Source: Pedococcus_A sp963730585
GTDB taxonomy: Bacteria > Actinomycetota > Actinomycetes > Actinomycetales > Dermatophilaceae
Assembly (NCBI GenBank): GCA_963730585.1
Contig: CAVSSL010000008.1
Span: forward strand, 1 to 64,000
DNA: 64,000 bases
Reading direction: 5' to 3'
The translations under genes were made by a program, and so were the position numbers. Numbering within the stretch: position 1 is the stretch's first letter; every line of letters starts with the position of its first letter. This document shows, piece by piece, positions 26,723 to 35,881 of this stretch. The notes beneath the pieces are model-generated. The model saw nothing but the letters and a program-made list of their open reading frames with translations. It searched no databases and had not been told where the DNA came from.

Positions 26723-27843
26723 CGGCGTCTCCCGAGGAACGAGGCGGCGGCCAGGGCGAGCATGGTGATGCCGGCCATGCCCGCCTTGCGGAACATGTCG
26801 GGCAGCGCGGCGGTGGGGACGCGCGGGTCCGGCGGCAGCCCGTAGACCTCCGGCTCGTCGAGCAGGAGGAACACCGACCCGGTGCCGCCGACACCGTCCT
26901 GGGCGTTGGCACCGTAGAGCCTCGCCTCGGTGAAACCGTTGCCGCGCAACGTCTCCACGCGCTCCTGGGCCGTCGCCACCATCTCGTCGAGGTCGCCGAA
27001 CTTGATCGACGTCGTCGGGCAGGCCTTGGCGCAGGCGGGCATCTGGTCGTCGAGCAGGCGGTCGTAGCACAGGGTGCACTTCTGGGCGTTGCCGTGGTTG
27101 GTGACGGTCTTGTCGCCCTCACGGCGGTCGATGACGCCGAACGGGCAGGCGGCCACGCAGTAGCCGCACCCGTTGCAGACGTCGGGCTGCACCACCACCG
27201 TGCCGAACTCGGTGCGGAACAGGGCACCGGTCGGGCACACGTCGAGGCAGCCGGCGTGGGTGCAGTGCTTGCAGACGTCGGAGGCCATGAGCCAGCGGAA
27301 GTCCGGGACCGTGCCGGTGGCCGCGGCGACCGTCGCCTGGGCGACCGCACTCTCGAGGCCGCCGACGAGGTCGGTCACGGTGCCCCCGTTCCCGCCTCCG
27401 TTGCCGCCTCCGTTGCCGCCACTGCGCGCCGTGGGACCCACACCCGAGGAGTCGATGCCCGGCGCCGCCGGCGACGGGCCGATGCCGGCCACGTGCGGTG
27501 GTGACATCGGCTGACTCGGGCGCATGACCGGCATACCGAGGTCGACCAGGCGGCGACCGGACTCACGTGCCTCCTCGATGCGGTCGCTGCTCTGCTCGAT
27601 GAAGGCGACGTGCCGCCACGTGCTGGCCCCGAGCGCGCCGGTGTTGTCGTAGGACGAGCCCAGCAGGTCGAGGTCGCCGTCCTGCGGGATGGCGTTCCAC
27701 TCCTTGCAGGCCACCTCGCACGCCTTGCAGCCGATGCAGATCGAGGTGTCGGTGAAGAAGCCCTTGCGCTTCCTGGGCTCCTCCCACGCCGCGTCGGCGA
27801 TGGGGTCCGTCGGTCCCGACAGCTGGTGGTCCAGGTACCCCAT
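26719..27843 (-). CDS. formate dehydrogenase iron-sulfur (beta) subunit
   Basis: 374 residues. Four ferredoxin-like clusters: CIGCKACEVACKEWN (about residue 37), CKHCTHAGCLDVCPTGAL, CNGCGYCVAACPFG and CTLCYDR...CAKACPT, the FdnH/FdhB pattern. Between clusters one and two is an insertion of about 85 residues with a Pro/Ser-rich part and an NGGGNGGGNGG run. The C terminus has one hydrophobic helix (AGITMLALAAASFLG) that may touch the membrane. ATG 27843 overlaps the stop of the catalytic subunit. Confidence 0.93.
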   Translation of the reverse strand: MGYLDHQLSGPTDPIADAAWEEPRKRKGFFTDTSICIGCKACEVACKEWNAIPQDGDLDLLGSSYDNTGALGASTWRHVAFIEQSSDRIEEARESGRRLVDLGMPVMRPSQPMSPPHVAGIGPSPAAPGIDSSGVGPTARSGGNGGGNGGGNGGTVTDLVGGLESAVAQATVAAATGTVPDFRWLMASDVCKHCTHAGCLDVCPTGALFRTEFGTVVVQPDVCNGCGYCVAACPFGVIDRREGDKTVTNHGNAQKCTLCYDRLLDDQMPACAKACPTTSIKFGDLDEMVATAQERVETLRGNGFTEARLYGANAQDGVGGTGSVFLLLDEPEVYGLPPDPRVPTAALPDMFRKAGMAGITMLALAAASFLGRRR

Positions 27844-30800
27844 CAGTGGCCGTCCTCGGTGGTCTTGAGCTGGTTGGAGGTCTCGACGGTGACCCCGGCA
27901 CGGGACTGGTACTCGTGCACCAGCCGCAGCAGGGCCTCGCCCTGAGGCCGTCGCCCGGGCTGGATGTCGCACGAGCCGACCTTCGACTCCTGGATCTGCA
28001 CGTTCGGGTCGAGCGCCACGCCGAGCAGGTCGTTGGCGCTGTCGCCGGAGACGACGGCCTCCTTGCCGACACCCCAGTGGTACGGCAGCCCGATCTGGTG
28101 GATCGTCCTGCCCCCGATGACCATCGGCGTCATCCGTTCGGTGACGAGCACCCTCGCCTCGATCGCCGTGCGGGCCGACACGATGGTGGCCCACCCGCCG
28201 TTCTCGAGCCCCCGCTCCTCCGCGAGCTCCGGGGAGACCTCGCAGAAGAACTCCGGCTGGAGCTCGGCAAGGTAGGGCAACCACCGGCTCATGCCGCCGG
28301 CCGTGTGGTGCTCGGTCAGCCGGTACGTCGTGAAGACGTAGGGGTAGACCTCCGAGCCGGGCGCCGTCCCGGACGGGCTCCACAGGTTGTCCTTGCGCGG
28401 GAACACCTTTCGCGCCGGGTTCGCCTGCTGGCGGTACAGCGGGTTGGTGACCGGCGACTCCTGCGGCTCGTAGTGCGTCGGCAGCGGTCCGTCGAGCATG
28501 CCCTTCGGCGCGAACAGCCAGCCCTTGCCGTCGGCCTGCATGATGAACGGGTCGTCACCGGCGAGGCCCGCGGGGCCGCCGACGCCCGGCTCGGGGCGGT
28601 ACGACGGCGCCGTCTTCGCGGGGAAGTCGGGCACGTCGTGACCGGTCCACTTTCCCTGCTCCTCGTCCCACCACACGTAGGCCTTGCGCTCGCTCCACGG
28701 CCTGCCGTCAGGGTCGGCGGAGGCGCGGTTGTAGAGGATCCGCCGGTTCATCGGCCACGCCCAGCCCCACTCCAGCGCCACGGCGTCCTGCTCGCGGCCG
28801 GGCTTGCGGTTGGCCGAGCGGTTGATGCCGCCGGCGAAGACGCCGGAGTAGATCCAGCAGCCGCCGCTGGTGGTGCCGTCGGCCTTCATGTCCATGTAGG
28901 AGTCGAGCACCTGCCCCTGCTTCTCGCCCGCCAGGTGGTAGCCGTTGATCTCCTTGAGCACGGCCTCACCGTCGATCTCGCCGTCGTCGTCGAGCGGGTA
29001 GTCCCAGGTGAGGTCGAGCAGCGGCCGGTCGCGCTCGTCAGTGGAGCCGGCGAGGCGCTCACGGATCTTCTTGCCGAGCTCGTAGAAGAACTCCAGCTCG
29101 CTCTGGCAGTCACCCGGCGGCTGCACGGCCTTGTGCCGCCACTGCAGCATCCGGTGGGTCTGCGTGAACGTGCCGGCCTTCTCCACGTGCGAGGCGGGCG
29201 GGAGGAAGAACACCTCGGTGCCGATCTTCTCGGTCTCCATCTCACCGGTGGCGAGCTCCGGGCCGTCCTTCCAGAAGGTGGCCGACTCGATCATGTTGAG
29301 GTCGCGCACGACCAGCCACTTGAGGTTGGCCAGGCCCTGTCGCTGCATCCGTCCGTGCGCCGAGCCGACCGCGGGGTTCTGGCCCAGGAGGAAGTAGCCC
29401 TCGACCGTGCCGTCGATCATGGCCATGGTCGTCTGGTAGGTCCCATGGGCACCCGACAGGCGCGGCAGGTAGTCGAACGCCCAGTCGTTCTCCTCGGTCG
29501 CCGCATCGCCCCACCACGCCTTGAGCAGGCTGATGGCGTAGGCGTCGGCGTTGGCCCAGAAGCCCTTCTGCTCCTTGCTGCCGATCGAGTTGATGTACTC
29601 GTGCCAGGTGTCGTGCTCACCCGCCCGCGGCATGGCGAGGTAGCCCGGCAGGATGTTGTAGAGCGTCGGGATGTCCGTCGACCCCTGGATGCTGGCGTGC
29701 CCGCGCATCGCCATGATTCCGCCACCGGGGCGGCCGACGTTGCCCAGCAGCAGCTGGATGATCGCCGAGGTGCGGATGAACTGGGCCCCCAGGGTGTGCT
29801 GGGTCCAGCCGACCGCGTAGACGAACGCCGTCGTGCGGTCGCGCCCGCTGTTCTCGGTGACCGCCTTGGCCACGTAGAGGAAGTCGTCGACGGAGATGCC
29901 GCACGTGTCGGCGACGACCTCCGGCGTGTAGCGGGCGTAGTGCCGCTTCAGGACCTGGAACACCGTGCGCGGGTCCTGCAGCGTCTCGTCGCGCTGGACG
30001 CGGGCGTGCTCGAGCGCAGGACCACCCGAGCCGTGCTCGTCGCCGGCCGCGCGCTCGGACTTGCTGCGCCCGTGCTCGTCCGAGGCCCCCGCAACGATGC
30101 CCGGCGACTCGTCCCCGGGCCCCTCGCCTGCGCTGGCGTACGACCACGACGTCAGGTCGTAGTGGCCGAGCTCCTCGTCGTAGCCGGAGAAGAGGCCGTC
30201 GAGGTCCTCGGTGTCCTGGAAGTCCTCGCTCACCAGCGTCGCGGCGTTGGTGTAGGCGAGCACGTAGTCCTTGAAGTACAGCTCGTTGTCGAGGATGTAC
30301 TTCACGATCGCGCCGAGGAAGACGACGTCACTGCCGGCACGGATCGGGATGTGCTTGTCCGCGTTGGCCGACGTGCGGGTGAACCGCGGGTCGATGTGGA
30401 TGACCTTGGCGCCCTTCAGGCGTGCCTCGGTCACCCACTGGTAGGCCACCGGGTGGCACTCGGCCATGTTGGAGCCCTGGATGACGATGCAGTCCGAGTT
30501 CGCGAGGTCCTGCTCGTACTGCGTGGCGCCGCCGCGCCCGAACGAGGCCCCCAGACTGGGGACCGTGGCGGAGTGTCAAATACGCGCCTGGTTCTCGATC
30601 TGGATGGCGCCGGCGGCGGTGAAGAGCTTCTTGATGAGGTAGTTCTCCTCGTTGTCGAGGGTGGCTCCCCCGAGCGAGGCGATGGCCATGGTGCGCCGCA
30701 GCTTCCGGCCCTTCTCGTCGACGTCCTGCCAGCCGTTGCGGCGGCTCTCGACGAACCGGTCGGCGATCATGTCGAGCGCCGTGTCACGGTCGAGCGGCTC

Positions 30801-31145
30801 CCAGTCGGTGCCGTAGGGGCGGCGGTAGAGCACCTTCGTCTGGCGACCGGGGCTGTTGACCAGCTGCTCGCTCGCGGACCCCTTGGGGCACAGGCGCCCC
30901 CGCGAGACCGGCGAGTCGGGGTCGCCCTCGATCTGCACGACCTTCTCGTCCTTGACGTAGACCCGCTGGCCGCAGCCCACGGCGCAGTAGGGGCACACGC
31001 TCTGCACGACCCGGTCGGCAGTCTTGGTGCGTGGCTCGAGGGTCCGCGTGCGCTCGGACGTGACCGCCGGGCCACGACCGAGGAAGTCACCGCTCTGGAA
31101 CTGCCGCAGCACCGGCCACGACAGGAAGGTCTTCTTCGCGTCCAT
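27843..31145 (-). CDS. fdh: selenocysteine-containing formate dehydrogenase catalytic subunit
   Basis: 1100 residues if the in-frame TGA at 30578-30576 is read as Sec190. The context QARI-U-HSATVPSLGASFGRG matches the FdnG motif around its Sec. Molybdopterin oxidoreductase landmarks are Cys51, Cys54, Cys58 and Cys86 (CPYCAVGC...CPKG) for one 4Fe-4S cluster, IQGSNMAECHPVAYQW, and a late C-terminal MGD-binding domain (VTERMTPMVIGG). No twin-arginine signal is seen, so it should face the cytoplasm. ATG 31145 has AAAGGAGG upstream. A hydrophilic insertion lies around residues 340-385. Gene callers split it at the TGA. Confidence 0.95.
30546..30566 (-). promoter_or_regulatory. bacterial SECIS-like hairpin after the Sec codon
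   Basis: Starting about 12 bases after the UGA, GGTCCCC pairs with GGGGGCC around a short AGTCT loop on the minus strand. The G-T in the apical loop resembles the SelB-binding loop of the E. coli fdhF element. Predicted by eye only. Confidence 0.55.
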
Positions 31146-31206
31146 CACCGCCTCCTTTGGCTCGCACACTAACCCCGCCCGTCAGGGGGCGCGATCCGAG
31201 CGTCGA

Positions 31207-31932
31207 TCAGGCCGCCGACAGGAGGAACGCCGTGGCGAACCCGAGCGCCGTGACGATCCCGACGAGGGCGCCGGCGTGCTCCACCGCCTCGGGGACCATG
31301 GTGTCGACCAGCATGGTGAGCACCGCGCCCGCCGCGAAGGCCTCCACCGCCCCGGTGGGCACCTCCCCGGCCTGGCTCAGCACGGCATACCCGGCCGCCG
31401 CCGCCACCGTGGACGCGGCGGTGACCGCGGCCCACACGCCGAGGATGTAGCGGGAGCTGCGGCCGCTGGCCTTCATGCCCGCCGACGCCGAGAGCGCCTC
31501 CGGCACGTTCGAGAGGAACACGGCGGCCACCACCGACACCCCGACAGTGCCGCCGCCGATGAGGCTCACCCCGATCGCTGCGCTCTCCGGTATGCCGTCG
31601 AGCAGGGATCCGAGGACCAGCGCAGTCCCAGCCGTCCCGGCGGCGGTGCCCGTGGGGCTCTTGCGGCGGTGCCCACCCCGGCGGTCGATGACCCAGTCGC
31701 CGACGAAGAAGGCCAGCGACCCGGCGAGCAGGGCACTCACGGCGATGAGCCCACCGGCGAGGTCGGAGGCCTCGCGCATGAGGTCGAAGGTCAAGGCGCT
31801 GATGAGCACACCGGTGCCGAAGGCCATGACCAGCCCGATGGTGCGCAGGGCGGCGGAGGCGTAGATGCCCGCGAGGCCGCCGAGGAGCAGCGCCGCCCCG
31901 CCGACGAAGCCCCAGAACGCTGCCTCGAGCAT
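31207..31932 (-). CDS. ZIP-family metal transporter-like membrane protein
   Basis: 241 residues with about eight hydrophobic helices. The motif LLDGIPESAAIGVSL and FLSNVPEALSASAGM are the paired His/Asn/Pro-Glu signatures of ZIP transporters (TM4 and TM5), here with Asp/Asn in place of some His. FGTGVLISALTFDLM forms TM2. A cytoplasmic loop has RRGGHRRKSP. Substrate, if any, is a divalent metal. ATG 31932 follows AGAGGTGG. The codon for Ile in DGIPES is the rare ATA, created by a GTATGCCG repeat. Confidence 0.85.
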   Translation of the reverse strand: MLEAAFWGFVGGAALLLGGLAGIYASAALRTIGLVMAFGTGVLISALTFDLMREASDLAGGLIAVSALLAGSLAFFVGDWVIDRRGGHRRKSPTGTAAGTAGTALVLGSLLDGIPESAAIGVSLIGGGTVGVSVVAAVFLSNVPEALSASAGMKASGRSSRYILGVWAAVTAASTVAAAAGYAVLSQAGEVPTGAVEAFAAGAVLTMLVDTMVPEAVEHAGALVGIVTALGFATAFLLSAA

Positions 31933-32148
31933 CTCCGTCCACCTCTCCCACCCGGCCGCGCCGCCGGGGCAACCCGGGCGCGCCGCCGGGCAACCCGGGC
32001 GTCGCACGTGCCGCATGTGAATTACAGGGGTGATATTCACCCATTTGTCGTACAGGTGCCGATCGGTGAGGCACTCTGTTCCAGGCCGAGGCCGTGGCGT
32101 GGTGCTTTCTCACCGTATGCCGTGGCCGTCCCCTACCTCCGGGAAGTC

Positions 32149-33405
32149 ATGCGCACTCGTCTGCTCCGCCTGTCCTCACGCCTCGCCGCCGTCATCCTGC
32201 TCGGGTCCGCTGGGCTCGGCACGTCGACGGGCTCGGCGGGCGCCGCCTCGATCGTCTACGAGTGCAAGGCCACCTCGACGAGCTGCATCGCGTTCTCCGG
32301 CTACGCCGGGAAGTCGGTGTGGGGCTACCCCGTCAACGCGAGCGGCAACAACTGCACGAACTACGCCGCCTACCGGCTCGCCCGCAACGGCGTGCCGCAG
32401 CAGAGCGGACTGGGCAACGGCGGCAGCTGGGCGGCGAACGCGAAGAAGCGCGGCTTCCGGGTCGACACCACGCCGAAGACCGGATCCATCGCGCAGTGGA
32501 ACTACGGCAGCACCTACGCCCCGAGCGCCGGGCACGTGGGCTACGTCGAGGAGGTGACGTCGAGCTACATCACCATCTCCGACTCCTCCTGGAGCGGTGG
32601 GTCGTACCGCTGGCGCATCCCCAAGGGCGACCGCAACTGGCCGAGCAACTTCATCCACTTCAAGGACACCGCCTACCAGCCGCCGAAGCCCGGCTCCTTC
32701 GTGAAGGTCCGCGAGACCGGAGAGGTCTACCGCCTGGTCGGCAAGGCGCCGGTCCACGTCTCGACCTGGACCGCGTTCGGGGGGTGGAAGCCGACGCACC
32801 TGCTGAGCGGCACCTCGCTGGCCTCGCTGCCCCGCTACCCCGCGAACGGCACCTTCATCAGGGGCGCCCAGCGCGGCGAGATCTACCGCGTGGCCGGTGG
32901 CGCGCCCGTCTACGTCTCGACGTGGAGCGCGTTCGGAGGATCGAAGCCGTACACCACGGTCGACCAGGTGGCCATCGACAACGCCGGCGCGGGCGGGCGC
33001 TGGGACCACCTGCGGGCCAGGCCCGCCGAGGGCACGCTGATCAAGGGTGCCCAGCGCGGTGAGGTCTACCGCATCGCCGGCGGTTCGCCGGTCTACGTCT
33101 CGGCGTGGGCCAACATCGGCGGCTGGGCCCCCTCGCTCGTGGTGGACCAGGTCGCCATCGACAAGGCCGGTTCGGGCACCAAGTGGAACCACCTGGTGCA
33201 CAAGCCCCGCGACGGCGCCTACCTCAAGGGCCGAAGCACCGGACGGGTCTACTACATGAAGTCAGGCGTGGCGCACTACGTCTCGTCGTGGACGCAGGTC
33301 GGCGGGTGGAAGCCCTCGACCGCCGTGGACCAGAAGGCGATCGACATGGCGGGCACGCGAACCCCGGTCAAGTGGAGCCACATCGCCGACACCGCCAGGC
33401 TCTGA
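32149..33405 (+). CDS. secreted CHAP-domain protein with a four-fold C-terminal repeat
   Basis: 418 residues. A Sec signal peptide (AAVILLGSAGLGTSTGSAGA) is followed by a CHAP amidase domain (residues 45-165) with the catalytic Cys in NNCTNYAAYRLA and the His in AGHVGYVEEV. From about residue 180 are four repeats of 50-60 residues built on a turn such as RGAQRGEIYRVAGGAPVYVS followed by W..FGG.KP, each ending in a DQVAID-type helix. The catalytic part should cut peptidoglycan cross-bridges; the repeats probably bind the wall or polymers. It stands alone, with an A+T-richer promoter region upstream. Confidence 0.88.
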   Translation: MRTRLLRLSSRLAAVILLGSAGLGTSTGSAGAASIVYECKATSTSCIAFSGYAGKSVWGYPVNASGNNCTNYAAYRLARNGVPQQSGLGNGGSWAANAKKRGFRVDTTPKTGSIAQWNYGSTYAPSAGHVGYVEEVTSSYITISDSSWSGGSYRWRIPKGDRNWPSNFIHFKDTAYQPPKPGSFVKVRETGEVYRLVGKAPVHVSTWTAFGGWKPTHLLSGTSLASLPRYPANGTFIRGAQRGEIYRVAGGAPVYVSTWSAFGGSKPYTTVDQVAIDNAGAGGRWDHLRARPAEGTLIKGAQRGEVYRIAGGSPVYVSAWANIGGWAPSLVVDQVAIDKAGSGTKWNHLVHKPRDGAYLKGRSTGRVYYMKSGVAHYVSSWTQVGGWKPSTAVDQKAIDMAGTRTPVKWSHIADTARL

Positions 33406-33430
33406 CCTCGCCGAGACCAGAGCGGGGGCG

Positions 33431-33838
33431 TCAGCCGCGGGCGGGGACGACCAGAACCTGGCCGGCGTGCACGTGGGCGCTCGGCAGGTTGTTGGCGATC
33501 TGGAGCTCGGCGACCGCCTCCGAGACGGGCAGACCGGGGAGCTCGCGTGAGGCGATCTCGGACAGGGTCTGGCCCTCGGCGACGGTGACGGCGTGGTCGG
33601 CGACCGGAGCCGAGGCAGCCCCGGCGGTGTTGACGACCGTGAGGATGCCGACGGCGAGGAGCAGCGCCACGACGGTGAGGGTGATGGCCAGGCGTCCGGC
33701 CCGGGTGAGGCGCACGCGGCCCTCAGCCGGCGCCGGGACCGCGTCACCGGTCGGGACGAGGACGAGGCGCGGACGGGACGGACGGGCCGGCACCCCGGCC
33801 GGCGCGGTGTTCAGGTCCCAGGCTGCTGCTGCACTCAT
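33431..33838 (-). CDS. LysM-domain membrane protein, likely SOS-induced division inhibitor (DivS/ChiZ-like)
   Basis: 135 residues. A hydrophilic N terminus is followed by one membrane helix (LAITLTVVALLLAVGILTVV, about residues 52-71) and a LysM domain (TVAEGQTLSEIASREL...GQVLVVPARG). Such genes divergent from lexA, with LexA boxes between, include DivS of Corynebacterium and Rv2719c (ChiZ) of Mycobacterium, which stop division during DNA damage. ATG 33838. A LexA box centred about 50 bp upstream supports SOS control. Confidence 0.82.
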   Translation of the reverse strand: MSAAAAWDLNTAPAGVPARPSRPRLVLVPTGDAVPAPAEGRVRLTRAGRLAITLTVVALLLAVGILTVVNTAGAASAPVADHAVTVAEGQTLSEIASRELPGLPVSEAVAELQIANNLPSAHVHAGQVLVVPARG

Positions 33839-33883
33839 GGTCTCTCCCCTCTCGTGGCTCCGCGGCTGCGGGGCCCGGCTGTC

Positions 33884-33897
33884 CGAACGGGTGTTCG
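33884..33897. promoter_or_regulatory. LexA box near the LysM gene
   Basis: CGAACGGGTGTTCG matches the actinobacterial LexA consensus CGAAC-N4-GTTCG perfectly. It lies 46 bp upstream of the LysM gene start. Confidence 0.85.
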
Positions 33898-33952
33898 AAA
33901 CGGCGTCTGGACGATTTCTAGCACGCATGTTCGAACGGTTCAAGACACGCGT

Positions 33953-33966
33953 CGAACACATGTTTG
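33953..33966. promoter_or_regulatory. LexA box toward lexA
   Basis: CGAACACATGTTTG has one mismatch to CGAAC-N4-GTTCG. Two further GTTCGAAC half-site pairs lie at 33929 and 33975, so the region 33884-33985 is a dense LexA target. Serves autoregulation of lexA and the divergent LysM gene. Confidence 0.75.
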
Positions 33967-34095
33967 GAAACTGTGTTCGAACTCCATAGGCTGTGCTCAT
34001 GCCTCGAAGCACACCAGAGGCCACCGACAACCCACCCCCGCCGACCGGCTGACCTGCCGGGACACGGCACCTGACCTGCAGAAACGAGGAGCGGC

Positions 34096-34821
34096 ATGAG
34101 CGACGACAACGTCAAGGAGCTGCCCGAGCGAGACCGTGCCGACGGCCTCACGGTGCGACAGCGCCGCGTCCTCGAGGTCATCCGCAACTCGGTGGACCGC
34201 CGCGGGTACCCGCCGAGCCTGCGGGAGATCGGCGAGGCGGTCGGCCTCACCAGCCCGAGCTCCGTCGCCCACCAGCTCGCCACCCTGGAGCGCAAGGGCT
34301 TCCTGCGCCGCGACCCCAACCGGCCGCGGGCCATCGAGGTCGTCTCCCCCGACGCCCCCGCCGACATGCGCGGCTACCGGGGCGGCGCGACGGCCGACGA
34401 CGCGGACGCCACCGTCGACGAGACCGGCATCAACGACCAGCGCCCGGAGGCTTCGTACGTGCCGGTGCTCGGCCAGATCGCGGCCGGCGTGCCGATCACG
34501 GCCGAGGAGTCCGTCGAGGACGTCTTCCCGCTGCCGAAGCAGATCGTCGGCGAGGGGCAGCTCTTCCTGCTCAAGGTGGTCGGCGACTCGATGGTCGACG
34601 CGGCGATCTGCGACGGCGACTGGGTGGTCGTGCGCCAGCAGCCGACCGCCGACAACGGCGACATCGTCGCCGCCATGCTCGACAACGAGGCCACGGTCAA
34701 GACGTTCAAGCGCAAGGACGGGAAGGTCTGGCTCCTGCCGCACAACCCGGCCTTCGAGCCGATCGACGGCGACCACGCGACCATCCTCGGCAAGGTCACC
34801 GCGGTCCTCCGCCGCGTCTGA
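34096..34821 (+). CDS. lexA: SOS repressor LexA
   Basis: 241 residues. The N-terminal winged helix (VRQRRVLEVIRNSVDRRGYP, then PSLREIGEAVGLTSPSSVAHQL) is followed by a 40-residue acidic linker, longer than in E. coli as usual in actinobacteria. The cleavage site Ala-Gly lies in GQIAAGVPI. The catalytic Ser is in VGDSMVDAAI and the Lys in EATVKTFKR. Divergent from the LysM gene. A run of a 10-bp direct repeat (GCGGGCGACC) follows the stop at 34826-34857 and may work as a terminator. Confidence 0.97.
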   Translation: MSDDNVKELPERDRADGLTVRQRRVLEVIRNSVDRRGYPPSLREIGEAVGLTSPSSVAHQLATLERKGFLRRDPNRPRAIEVVSPDAPADMRGYRGGATADDADATVDETGINDQRPEASYVPVLGQIAAGVPITAEESVEDVFPLPKQIVGEGQLFLLKVVGDSMVDAAICDGDWVVVRQQPTADNGDIVAAMLDNEATVKTFKRKDGKVWLLPHNPAFEPIDGDHATILGKVTAVLRRV

Positions 34822-34883
34822 CGGTCGCGGGCGACCGCGGGCGACCGCGGGCGACTCGGCGGCTCGGGACGGCGCGGCCGGCG

Positions 34884-35297
34884 TCAGTCGCCGAACACGT
34901 CGAGGTAGCGGCTGACGACCTCGGTCACGTCGTCGGTGGCGTCAGCCTCCTCCCACAGCTCCCACCACTCGTTCTCGTCGGGGCGCAGCGCGCGGTGCAG
35001 GGCCTGGGAGGCGAGGTCCTCGAGCTCGTCGTCGACCTCGAGCGGGTCGCTGTCCAGCCAGACCGGCAGGTAGCGCTCCCCCACGACCGCCTCGGGGTCC
35101 TCGCTGGCGGCGACGACGGCCGCGGCGGCCACCGCCTCGGCCATCACGGGCGCGTCGATGTAGTCCTCGGTGCCGACGACCCGACGGAGCGCCCGCAGCA
35201 CCTTGTCGGGACGCTCAGCAGGCTCGGCCTCCTCGAGCTCGTCGAGGAAGTCGAGCGCGTCGTCGTTCTCGAACGGTCCGGTCCGGACGCGTGCCAT
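34884..35297 (-). CDS. DUF4259-domain protein
   Basis: 137 residues, very acidic. GPFENDDALDFLDEL at the start, EAVAAAAVVAAS in the middle and NEWWELWEEAD near the end are the DUF4259 signature. No catalytic residues are known for the family, and the role is unknown. It stands between lexA (converging) and the acetyltransferase gene on the same strand, 77 bp away. Confidence 0.9.
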   Translation of the reverse strand: MARVRTGPFENDDALDFLDELEEAEPAERPDKVLRALRRVVGTEDYIDAPVMAEAVAAAAVVAASEDPEAVVGERYLPVWLDSDPLEVDDELEDLASQALHRALRPDENEWWELWEEADATDDVTEVVSRYLDVFGD

Positions 35298-35374
35298 GAC
35301 ACCACCCCATCGTCACCTGCTCGCTGGGCCACGGACGGTCGGCCCACCCTCGGATGGTAGAACCGGCGACGGCG

Positions 35375-35863
35375 TCAGCGCAGCCTCTGCCACCAGGCGG
35401 TGTCGACCCACCGGCCGAACTTGTGTCCGACCTCGCGCAGGACGCCCACCCGCTCGAAGCCGAGGCTGCGGTGCAGGGCCTCGCTGGCGTCGTTGGGAAG
35501 GGCGACGACCGCCATGGCGGTGTGGACGCCCGCCTCGTCGAGGCGGCCGAGCAGCGCGGCGTAGAGGGCCCGGCCCACCCCACGTCCGCGCGCCGCCGAG
35601 GCGAGGTAGATCGAGGTCTCGCGCGTACCGGCATACGCGGGCCGCGGCCGGAAGGGTCCTGAATAGGCAAAGCCGACAACGGTTCCCGCGTCATCGGCCA
35701 CGAGGAAGACGTCGCCGGGCGCCCCTGGCTCCAGGCGGTGCGCGAAGTGCTCCGGTGCCTTCGGCTCGGTGTCGAAGGTGCCCACGCCACCCTCGACCTC
35801 GACGTTGTAGATCGCCGCCACTGCGGCCAGGTCGTGCGGACGGGCGGGGCGGATCTCGGTCAC
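35375..35863 (-). CDS. GNAT-family N-acetyltransferase
   Basis: 162 residues. The acetyl-CoA loop ARGRGVGRALYAALL is at residues 88-102. IRPARPHDLAAVAAIYN at the start, YLASAARGRG and the C-terminal LPNDASEALHRSLGFERVGVL and GRWVDTAWWQR match the phosphinothricin-acetyltransferase-like (Pat/Bar, YncA) group, which modifies small amines or amino-acid analogues. GTG 35863 is used; no better start is seen. Divergent from a methyltransferase with only 18 bp between them. Confidence 0.9.
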   Translation of the reverse strand: MTEIRPARPHDLAAVAAIYNVEVEGGVGTFDTEPKAPEHFAHRLEPGAPGDVFLVADDAGTVVGFAYSGPFRPRPAYAGTRETSIYLASAARGRGVGRALYAALLGRLDEAGVHTAMAVVALPNDASEALHRSLGFERVGVLREVGHKFGRWVDTAWWQRLR

Positions 35864-35881
35864 AGGCGCGATGCTAGGGGC

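Noticed and set aside
30576..30578. TGA in fdh as a disabling nonsense mutation
   Set aside because: Context equals the known Sec site, a SECIS-like hairpin follows, and all Sec genes are present.
27846..31172. 1108-codon plus-strand open frame over formate dehydrogenase
   Set aside because: Antisense of the fdh catalytic subunit, which has complete motifs.
34826..34857. 10-bp direct repeat after lexA as a CRISPR or VNTR locus
   Set aside because: Only about three units (GCGGGCGACC); more likely a terminator or slippage product.
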